Positions 57,143-64,000 of a DNA stretch of 64,000 bases are shown one piece after another. The notes under the pieces are model-generated. The model saw only the letters and a program-made list of their open reading frames with translations, had not been told where the DNA came from and ran no database searches. Position 1 is the first letter of the stretch, and the number at the start of each line of letters is the position of its first letter. The translations under genes and the position numbers were made by a program. Source of the DNA: Clostridia bacterium (GTDB taxonomy: Bacteria > Bacillota > Clostridia > Oscillospirales > Acutalibacteraceae); contig JAFVVQ010000052.1 of the NCBI GenBank assembly GCA_017502085.1, positions 1 to 64,000 on the forward strand, given 5' to 3'.

Positions 57143-58105
57143 ATGAGCAAATATTCAGTTTCCCTTGATAAGGTTGTTAAAAACCTTTCATTAAACGTAA
57201 TCTATACACCCAAAGACACCGAAGAGATTCTGATCAGTTCGCAGGATGTCAATCGCCCGGGTCTTATACTTACGGGTTTTGATAATTATTTTGATCCCGC
57301 CCGAATTCAGTTCATCGGATTGACTGAACTTGAATACATAAAGAGTCTCGATAAAGATCAGTTTGTGGAGTGTACCGAACGCTTTCTTTCAAAACGTCCT
57401 GCTGCAGTGGTTGTAACGCGTGATCTTAAATGCAGCAGAAAATTTATTGAGATTGCTGAGAAATATGAAGTTCCCATCCTCGGAACGTCTGAGGCTACTT
57501 CGAGTTGTATGGCAGCGGCAATATCATATCTCGGTGTTGAACTCGCACAGAGGATAACCCGTCACGGCGTTCTTGTTGAAGTTTACGGCGAAGGTGTTCT
57601 TATTCTTGGCGACAGCGGCGTAGGTAAGAGTGAAACCGCGCTGGAACTTATAAAAAGAGGTCATCGTCTTATAGCTGACGATGCAGTTGAAATCAGAAGG
57701 GTCTCCAACAAAACCCTTGTCGGTTCCGCCCCTGATAATATCCGCCATTTCATTGAGTTGCGCGGTGTTGGTGTTCTTAATGCAAGACGTCTTTTCGGTA
57801 TGGGTGCCGTTAAACTTACCGAAAAGGTTGATATGGTTATTCAACTTGAGCCCTGGGACAGTGAGAAGGTGTATGACAGACTCGGTCTCGATAATGAATA
57901 TACTGAGATTCTCGGAATCAATGTTCCGATAACTACTGTTCCTGTTAAGCCCGGCCGTAATCTTTCTATTATCATTGAAGCGGAGGCTATGAATAACAGA
58001 CAGAAGAAGATGGGTTATAATGCGGCCAGAGAGCTTCTTCATAATCTTGGTATGACAGAAGACATTATTCCCGCTAAAAAAGAGCTTGAAGTATGGCATG
58101 ATTAA
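57143..58105 (+). CDS. hprK: HPr kinase/phosphorylase
   Basis: A 320-residue HprK, which phosphorylates and dephosphorylates Ser46 of HPr and so controls CcpA-type catabolite repression. The N-terminal domain (about 1-130) is followed by the kinase domain with Walker A GDSGVGKSETALEL (about 156-169) and the HprK signature ELRGVGVLNARRLFGMGAV. The catalytic His lies in RHGVLVEVYGEGVLILG. The start at 57143 is set by AAGGAG; the longer frame has no site. It heads an operon with glcK, murB, whiA and dnaE. Confidence 0.97.
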   Translation: MSKYSVSLDKVVKNLSLNVIYTPKDTEEILISSQDVNRPGLILTGFDNYFDPARIQFIGLTELEYIKSLDKDQFVECTERFLSKRPAAVVVTRDLKCSRKFIEIAEKYEVPILGTSEATSSCMAAAISYLGVELAQRITRHGVLVEVYGEGVLILGDSGVGKSETALELIKRGHRLIADDAVEIRRVSNKTLVGSAPDNIRHFIELRGVGVLNARRLFGMGAVKLTEKVDMVIQLEPWDSEKVYDRLGLDNEYTEILGINVPITTVPVKPGRNLSIIIEAEAMNNRQKKMGYNAARELLHNLGMTEDIIPAKKELEVWHD

Positions 58106-58150
58106 TTAATTAAATAATTAAGGATATATTTTCTTTGGAGGTAATAAACT

Positions 58151-59095
58151 ATGTACAGAATCGGTGTTGATCTCGGCGGTACTAACATTGCTGTTGGTGT
58201 TGTTGACGAAAATCTTAAGATTATCGGCAGAGGTAAAGTTAAGACAAGATGCCCCAGACCCGCAGCAGAAATTTTTGATGATATTGCAGTTGCAGTTGAA
58301 ATGGCTGTGAAGGATGCAGGCGTTTCGATGGATGACGTTGTGAGTGTCGGTGTCGGTACTCCCGGCTCAGTCAATAAGTCAAACGGTTATATCGAGTTTG
58401 CAAACAATCTTGATTTCAATCAGGTTCCGGCAAAAGAAATGCTTGAAGAAAGAATCGGTAAGACTGTTTATCTTGATAATGATGCTAACTGTGCTGCTCT
58501 CGGAGAGGCTATTGCAGGAGTCGGTAACGGTGTTGAAAACTTTGTTGCAATCACTCTTGGTACAGGTGTAGGCAGCGGTATCATTGTTAACGGAAAGATT
58601 GTAGTCGGTGTAAACTACTGTGCCGGCGAAATGGGCCATATGGTTATCTGCGCAGACGGTATTCCCTGTAACTGTGGCAGAAAGGGTTGCTGGGAGCAGT
58701 ATTCATCGGCAACCGCACTTATTTCACAGACAAAAGAAGCTATGAAAAAGAATCCTGACAGCATTATGTGGCAGCTTACAGGCGGTATTGATAACGTCAG
58801 CGGCAGAACTGCTTTTGATGCTATGAGACAGGGTGACAAGGCTGCCGAAGAGGTTGTTGACAGATATGTTTATTATCTTTCTATCGGCATCTGCAACGTT
58901 ATTAACGCTCTTCAGCCTGAAATTATCTGCATCGGCGGTGGTGTGAGCCACGAGGGAGATTATCTTCTTAAGCCTCTCATTAAATATGTCGAAGAACAGA
59001 GATACAGCATATATTCGACAAAACAGACTAAAATTGTTGCCGCTCAGCTTGGCAATGATGCTGGCATTTTCGGTGCCGCACTTCTTGATGAATAA
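58151..59095 (+). CDS. glcK: ROK-family glucokinase
   Basis: A 314-residue ROK glucokinase. The ATP motif GVDLGGTNIAVGVVDENLK (5-23), TPGSVNKSNG, VYLDNDANCAALGEAIAG and LGTGVGSGIIVNGKIV are present. The zinc motif C-N-C-G-R-K-G-C-W-E (about 176-185) follows GHMVICADGIP, as in true glucokinases. It phosphorylates glucose to glucose-6-phosphate in the cytoplasm. It follows hprK by 45 bases with GGAGGT upstream, coupling glucose entry with catabolite control. It differs clearly from the zinc-less ROK at 4873. Confidence 0.95.
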   Translation: MYRIGVDLGGTNIAVGVVDENLKIIGRGKVKTRCPRPAAEIFDDIAVAVEMAVKDAGVSMDDVVSVGVGTPGSVNKSNGYIEFANNLDFNQVPAKEMLEERIGKTVYLDNDANCAALGEAIAGVGNGVENFVAITLGTGVGSGIIVNGKIVVGVNYCAGEMGHMVICADGIPCNCGRKGCWEQYSSATALISQTKEAMKKNPDSIMWQLTGGIDNVSGRTAFDAMRQGDKAAEEVVDRYVYYLSIGICNVINALQPEIICIGGGVSHEGDYLLKPLIKYVEEQRYSIYSTKQTKIVAAQLGNDAGIFGAALLDE

Positions 59096-59115
59096 TATTT
59101 ATTCCGGAGGATTCA

Positions 59116-60021
59116 ATGAGCTCTTATGATATCATCAGGTCGGTATTTGACAGTATCGGCTGCGATTATAATGAGAATACGTTTCTTTCTGCTTGCACAA
59201 GCTTTCGTATCGGCGGCAAGGCGGATTTTTTTGCCGTACCTGATTCAGTTGAAATGCTTTCGGCTATAATTACTTCGTGCAGAAAAAACTGTGTCAGATA
59301 TTTTATTCTTGGTAAAGGCAGTAATATTCTTGTATCTGACGACGGATTCAGAGGTGTTGTGATCAGCACCTCCGGTCTTGATAAAATTGAGCTTATTGAC
59401 GAAACTACAATTTATTGCCAGAGCGGAGTGACCCTTTCAAAGCTTTGTCGCTTCGCTTTGGATCACTCACTGACGGGACTCGAATTTGCATTTGGAATTC
59501 CGGGGTCTGCGGGTGGTGCCGCATATATGAATGCCGGTGCTTACAACGGTGAAATGAAGGATGTGCTTTATAAATGCGAGCATATTTCTTCGGACGGTCA
59601 GATTGGGTACTATGAAGAAGAAGACCTTGACTTAAGCTACAGACACAGTGTCTATTCAAAATCTGATAAGGTTATTACAGCTCTTTATATAAAGCTTCAA
59701 AAATGCGAAAAAGATGTAATTAAATCCCGGATGGATGAGCTGATGTGTAAACGTCGCAATAAACAGCCTCTTGAGTTTCCCAGTGCCGGCAGCACTTTCA
59801 AAAGACCTGAGGGACATTTTGCAGGTAAGCTTGTTGAAGATTGTGGTTTGAAAGGATATACTGTCGGCGGTGCTCAGGTAAGTGAGAAACATGCTGGATT
59901 TGTTATCAATATCGGTAACGCAACTGCGTCTGATGTTTTAGGCGTTATAGAACACTGTCAAAAAACTGTTATGAATGCAACCGGCATTATGCTTGAGCCC
60001 GAAGTTGAAATTATCGGATAG
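59116..60021 (+). CDS. murB: UDP-N-acetylenolpyruvoylglucosamine reductase
   Basis: A 301-residue type II MurB, the FAD-dependent reductase that makes UDP-MurNAc for peptidoglycan. FAD-domain motifs are TSFRIGGKADFF, LGKGSNILVSDDGFRG and GIPGSAGGAAYMNAGAY. The catalytic Ser lies in PSAGSTFKRPEGHFAG and the C-terminal Glu in EPEVEI. The length and the absence of the type I YxxYxxG loop place it in type II. CCGGAGG precedes the start. whiA follows after ten bases. Confidence 0.97.
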   Translation: MSSYDIIRSVFDSIGCDYNENTFLSACTSFRIGGKADFFAVPDSVEMLSAIITSCRKNCVRYFILGKGSNILVSDDGFRGVVISTSGLDKIELIDETTIYCQSGVTLSKLCRFALDHSLTGLEFAFGIPGSAGGAAYMNAGAYNGEMKDVLYKCEHISSDGQIGYYEEEDLDLSYRHSVYSKSDKVITALYIKLQKCEKDVIKSRMDELMCKRRNKQPLEFPSAGSTFKRPEGHFAGKLVEDCGLKGYTVGGAQVSEKHAGFVINIGNATASDVLGVIEHCQKTVMNATGIMLEPEVEIIG

Positions 60022-60031
60022 GAGAATAGAT

Positions 60032-60931
60032 ATGTCATTTTCATCTGACGTTAAATGTGAACTTACGAAAATTGAAAATCTTGTATCCTGTTGCTATCAT
60101 GCACAAGTCTACGGGCTTGTGCTTTTTGCTCATTTTTCAAAATACAATTTATCTATTACAACTGAAAATACGGATGTTTTTGATTTGTATTCATCATATA
60201 TAAATGATTACTGCGGTGTCAATACTTATATCAGTGACGGAAGCAGTAAAAAGATGACTGCTTATGTAAAAACTGATGAAGAGAAATCAAAGGTATTCGA
60301 TAAATTCGGTCATAGTTTAAGAGAGCCGACTTTACGCATCAACAGAGCAAATATCGGCGAAGAATGTTGCGCTTCTTCATTCCTCAGGGGCGTTTTTCTT
60401 GCTTGCGGAACGGTTACTGACCCTGAGAGGGGTTATCATCTCGAATTTGTTGTTCCCTATAAAAAACTTTGTTTAGATTTTATTTGTTTTCTTGAAGAGT
60501 TGGGATTTAAACCCAAATATATAAATCGCAAAGGCAATCATATTGTTTATTTTAAGGATAGCGAAAGTATTGAAGATATTTTGATGACAATCGGTGCCCA
60601 CAGTGCAACATTGATATTGATGGGTGTAAAGATTGAGAAAGACGTCAAGAATAAGATTAACAGAAAACTTAATTTTGAGCTTTCTAATATCGACAAAACA
60701 CTTGATGCCGCTAAAAGTCATCTTCAGGCAATAATTTATATTGATGAAAAATGCGGTATTGATTCGTTACCTGATAATTTACGTGAAATCGCAAGATTAA
60801 GAATTGAAAATCCCGATGCCAGTCTTCGCGATCTGGGTCTTCTTATGGACGAGCCTTTGTCCCGTTCAGGTGTTAATCACCGTCTTGCCCGTATTGTCAG
60901 TTATGCTGAAAAGTTAAAAGCGGGAGAATAA
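60032..60931 (+). CDS. whiA: Sporulation/cell-division regulator WhiA
   Basis: A 299-residue WhiA. An N-terminal LAGLIDADG-homing-endonuclease-like domain (about 1-200) without the catalytic acidic residues contains RGVFLACGTVTDPERGYHLE. The C-terminal helix-turn-helix (about 240-299) reads ENPDASLRDLGLLMDEPLSR, then SGVNHRLARI. In Firmicutes WhiA affects cell division and chromosome segregation. The start at 60032 has AGGAG upstream; the longer frame overlaps murB. dnaE follows three bases after the stop. rapZ and yvcK, usually between murB and whiA, are absent here. Confidence 0.95.
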   Translation: MSFSSDVKCELTKIENLVSCCYHAQVYGLVLFAHFSKYNLSITTENTDVFDLYSSYINDYCGVNTYISDGSSKKMTAYVKTDEEKSKVFDKFGHSLREPTLRINRANIGEECCASSFLRGVFLACGTVTDPERGYHLEFVVPYKKLCLDFICFLEELGFKPKYINRKGNHIVYFKDSESIEDILMTIGAHSATLILMGVKIEKDVKNKINRKLNFELSNIDKTLDAAKSHLQAIIYIDEKCGIDSLPDNLREIARLRIENPDASLRDLGLLMDEPLSRSGVNHRLARIVSYAEKLKAGE

Positions 60932-60933
60932 AA

Positions 60934-63900
60934 ATGGCATTCACACATTTGCACGTACACAGTGAATACAGTCTGCTTGACGGAGCTTGCAGAATCGAAC
61001 CTATGCTTGACAGAGTTAAAAGTATGGGTCAGACTGCTGTTGCTATAACGGATCATGGCGTTATGTACGGTGTGATTGATTTCTATAAAGCCGCTCAGAA
61101 AAAAGATATCAAGCCTATTATCGGTTGCGAAGTCTATGTTGCCGCCAGATCCAGATTTGATAAAGTGCATGGCATAGATAACGAGCGTTATCATCTCGTC
61201 CTGCTTTGCAAGGATAATACGGGATATAAAAATCTTATCAAGCTTGTCTCGGAAAGCTGGGTAAACGGATTTTACACTAAACCCAGAGTTGACAAAGATA
61301 TCCTTGAAAAATATAACGAGGGATTGATTGCTCTTTCGGGATGCCTTGCGGGTGAGGTTTCAAGACATCTTATTGCAGACGATTATGATTCCGCGAAAAA
61401 GACTGCGTTGTGGTACAGAGATGTATTTGGAGAAGGCAATTATTATCTTGAAATACAGAATCACGGTCTTGAAGAGCAATTGAGAATCAATCCTGATCTT
61501 ATACGTCTTTCAAAAGAAACGGGTATTCCGCTCGCTGCAACAAACGATGCTCATTACGTTGAAAAAGCTGATTATAAAATGCAGCAGGTTCTTATCTGTA
61601 TTCAGACAAACCACACCTTGGGTGAGGATACCGGACTTGAGTTTGGTACGGAAGAGTTTTATCTTAAAAGTGAAGATGAAATGCTTGAGGCATTTTCAGC
61701 CTGTCCGGAAGCTGTTGAAAATACCGCTTTGATCGCAGAAAGATGTAATGTTACTTTTGAATTCGGCAAGACAAAGCTTCCGCATTTTGAAGTGCCTGAC
61801 GGATGGAGCTATTTTGACTGGTTTTCAATGCTCTGTAATAAAGGTCTTGTTGAAAGATACGGAGAAAATCCTCCGCAGGAGTACAGAGAAAGACTTAATT
61901 ATGAGCTTAACGTTATAAATAAGATGGGATATGTTGATTATTATCTCATTGTTCACGATTTTATCCGTCAAGCTAAGGAGATGGGTATTCCCGTCGGTCC
62001 CGGCAGAGGTTCAGGTGCGGCTAGTATCTGTGCTTATTGTATCGGGATTACAGGCATTGATCCCATGAAACACAATCTGCTTTTTGAGAGATTCCTTAAT
62101 CCTGAAAGAGTCAGTATGCCTGACTTCGACGTTGACTTTTGCTTCGAAAGACGAGGCGAAGTTATTGATTATGTTATCGAAAAATACGGCGCAGATCATG
62201 TAGCTCAGATTGTAACTTTTGGTACACTTGCCGCAAAACTTGCTGTCAGGGACGTCGGAAGAGCGATGGGAATTCCTTATTCTACTGTTGATAATATTGC
62301 AAAGCAGATTCCCAACGAGCTTAATATTACGCTTGACAAAGCACTCAAACGTTCCGCCGAATTCCGAAATATTTATGAAAACGATGAATCAGCCAAGGAG
62401 CTAATTGATCTTGCCCGAAAAATTGAGGGTATGCCGCGCCATGCATCCACTCACGCTGCAGGTGTTGTTATTACCCATGATCCCGTTGAAACCTATGTTC
62501 CTCTTGCGAGAAACGATGAGGCGATTGTAACTCAGTTTCCTATGACTACACTCGAGGAACTTGGACTGTTAAAAATGGATTTTCTTGGCCTCAGGACGCT
62601 TACGGTTATCAGTTCTGCAGAGAAGATGATAAGAAAATCAAATCCTGATTTTGATATAAATAAAGTTGATTTGGAAGATAAAGCTGTATTTGAAATGATG
62701 TGTTCCGCACAGACAGAAGGTGTTTTTCAATTTGAATCTGCCGGTATGCGAAGCGTTCTTTCGCAGCTTAAACCTGAAAGCATTGAAGATCTGATAGCGG
62801 TAATTTCGCTATACAGACCCGGTCCGATGGATTCGATTCCGACTTATATCAGAAACAGGCACAACCCATCTCTGGTTTCATATAAGACACCTGAACTTAA
62901 GAATATTCTTGATGTTACTTACGGTTGTATGGTTTATCAGGAACAGGTTATGCAGATCTGCCGTGAACTTGCAGGTTATTCATACGGCAGAGCGGATATT
63001 GTCCGACGTGCAATGAGCAAAAAGAAACACGACGTAATGCTTCAGGAAAGAAAGCATTTTGTTCACGGTATGACGGATGAAAACGGCAACATCATTTGTG
63101 AAGGTGCTGTCCGAAGGGGAGTAAGCGAAAAAATCGCAAATGAGATTTTTGATGAGATGATGTCTTTTGCATCTTATGCCTTTAATAAGGCTCACGCAGC
63201 TGCATATGCTTATGTTGCGTATCAGACTGCTTATCTTAAGTGTCACTATCCTTGCGAGTTTCTTGCTGCATTGCTTACCAGTTTTCTTGATAATACAAAC
63301 AAGGTTGTTCAGTATATCGGCGAATGTTCAAGGCTCGGAATCAGGATTCTTCCGCCCCACGTCAATGAAAGTGACGATACCTTTACCGTAGCCGACGGGA
63401 ATATTCATTTCAGTCTTACGGCTGTTAAAAATCTTGGCAGAGGTTTTATCCGCAGACTTTCGGATGAAAGAAATACCAACGGAAAATTTAAGGACTTCTA
63501 TGATTTCTGTCACCGTATGCACGGTAAGGATTTCAACCGCAGAGCTGTTGAAAGCTTGATTAAATGCGGTGCTTTCGACGGCCTGGGTGCTAACAGAAAG
63601 CAGATGACTCTTGTTATTGATGATATTATTGAGGGCCTTGAAAGCGATAGACGCAGGAATGTTGACGGTCAGATTGGTTTTGGTGATCTTACAGCATCGT
63701 TTGATGATTCATTTGAAGATGTTTCTGCATCTTTCACTTATCCTCAGGCAGAAGAGTTCCCCAAAGATGTTCTTCTCAGATATGAGAAAGATGTTGCCGG
63801 CATGTATTTATCCGGTCATCCTATGGCGGAATATCTTCCGGTTTCAAGAAAACTCAAATGCGCAAAGATATCCGATATTCTGAGTGAGGATATCTATAAG

Positions 63901-64000
63901 GAGAATGAACGCGTAGTTATTCTTGGTCTGATCGGGTCGGTTAAAAAGAAGATAACCAAGAACGATTCTACAATGGCTTTTCTGACTTTTGAAGATAATT
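60934..64000 (+). CDS. dnaE: DNA polymerase III alpha subunit (partial, 3' end cut)
   Basis: The reading frame starts at ATG 60934 and stays open to the window end, giving about 1022 of an expected ~1150-1200 residues. The N-terminal PHP domain has HLHVHSEYSLLDGA and VAITDHGVMYG. The polymerase core has the catalytic aspartates Asp397/Asp399 in MPDFDVDF, GPGRGSGAASICAYCIGI, FGTLAAKLAVRDVGRAMGIP and SLYRPGPMDSIPTYI. Helix-hairpin-helix and the start of the OB-fold follow. It is DnaE rather than PolC because there is no inserted exonuclease domain. It begins three bases after whiA. The start has GGGAG upstream. Confidence 0.97.
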   Translation, partial: MAFTHLHVHSEYSLLDGACRIEPMLDRVKSMGQTAVAITDHGVMYGVIDFYKAAQKKDIKPIIGCEVYVAARSRFDKVHGIDNERYHLVLLCKDNTGYKNLIKLVSESWVNGFYTKPRVDKDILEKYNEGLIALSGCLAGEVSRHLIADDYDSAKKTALWYRDVFGEGNYYLEIQNHGLEEQLRINPDLIRLSKETGIPLAATNDAHYVEKADYKMQQVLICIQTNHTLGEDTGLEFGTEEFYLKSEDEMLEAFSACPEAVENTALIAERCNVTFEFGKTKLPHFEVPDGWSYFDWFSMLCNKGLVERYGENPPQEYRERLNYELNVINKMGYVDYYLIVHDFIRQAKEMGIPVGPGRGSGAASICAYCIGITGIDPMKHNLLFERFLNPERVSMPDFDVDFCFERRGEVIDYVIEKYGADHVAQIVTFGTLAAKLAVRDVGRAMGIPYSTVDNIAKQIPNELNITLDKALKRSAEFRNIYENDESAKELIDLARKIEGMPRHASTHAAGVVITHDPVETYVPLARNDEAIVTQFPMTTLEELGLLKMDFLGLRTLTVISSAEKMIRKSNPDFDINKVDLEDKAVFEMMCSAQTEGVFQFESAGMRSVLSQLKPESIEDLIAVISLYRPGPMDSIPTYIRNRHNPSLVSYKTPELKNILDVTYGCMVYQEQVMQICRELAGYSYGRADIVRRAMSKKKHDVMLQERKHFVHGMTDENGNIICEGAVRRGVSEKIANEIFDEMMSFASYAFNKAHAAAYAYVAYQTAYLKCHYPCEFLAALLTSFLDNTNKVVQYIGECSRLGIRILPPHVNESDDTFTVADGNIHFSLTAVKNLGRGFIRRLSDERNTNGKFKDFYDFCHRMHGKDFNRRAVESLIKCGAFDGLGANRKQMTLVIDDIIEGLESDRRRNVDGQIGFGDLTASFDDSFEDVSASFTYPQAEEFPKDVLLRYEKDVAGMYLSGHPMAEYLPVSRKLKCAKISDILSEDIYKENERVVILGLIGSVKKKITKNDSTMAFLTFEDN

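Overview
This window looks like chromosomal housekeeping DNA from an anaerobic, spore-related, low-to-moderate-GC Firmicute. The most likely group is Clostridia of the Oscillospiraceae/Ruminococcus type, probably from a gut. The evidence is two T-box leaders, a ZTP-type riboswitch, IreB, WhiA, HPr kinase, YunB and CotF-like spore proteins, a Cys4-type L28, AGGAGG-type ribosome binding sites, and several glycosidases of a plant- or host-glycan user. This placement comes from gene content only. I see no phage, insertion sequence, CRISPR array or tRNA.

Layout. 1-140 is the 3' end of a 23S rRNA gene, followed by a terminator and no 5S gene. 345-4776 is mostly minus strand: a two-subunit aconitase-X dehydratase, an SPFH/NfeD membrane pair and a DUF421/DUF4363 pair. 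4873-8172 is a plus-strand sugar operon (ROK kinase, SIS isomerase, GH2 glycosidase). 8219-19215 holds YunB, LigA with a GcvH-like protein, a duplicated-domain surface protein, T-box-controlled pheST, IreB with an unknown partner, a DUF436 protein and an ECF transporter S component. 19358-22321 is a full-length GH2 beta-galactosidase.

22373-28930 is a compact minus-strand run: response regulator, histidine kinase, DUF5696-like protein, MIF homologue, ComEA-like protein, AsnS. 29194-29937 is a Nudix protein carrying a degenerate pyrophosphatase-like domain. 30735-35365 is a second sugar operon (TIM-barrel isomerase, RlmA-like methyltransferase, GH27 alpha-galactosidase, purple-acid-phosphatase-like protein) with a divergent TetR gene. 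35410-38962 is a large secreted subtilase with BspA-type leucine-rich repeats whose last Ig-like domain is split off by a single-base frameshift.

40064-42113 is a purine module in which the two PurH activities lie on separate genes (AICAR transformylase and an archaeal-type PurO cyclohydrolase) behind a ZTP riboswitch. 42172-48160 (minus) holds MATE, Tex, DnaC-like, DnaD and L28. 48282-54329 (plus) is recA (with an SOS box), recX, rimO, pgsA, then T-box-controlled cysE-cysS. 54438-56999 is rpsB-tsf and two small spore-coat-like genes. 57069-64000 is hprK-glcK-murB-whiA-dnaE, with dnaE cut by the window end.

I found no wholly new multi-gene system. The items most worth a second look are the lysine-less GcvH-like protein fused by overlap to ligA, the pyrophosphatase-like/Nudix fusion, the MIF homologue at the end of a two-component operon, the frameshifted subtilase, the split purH behind a ZTP riboswitch, and the enlarged EF-Ts.
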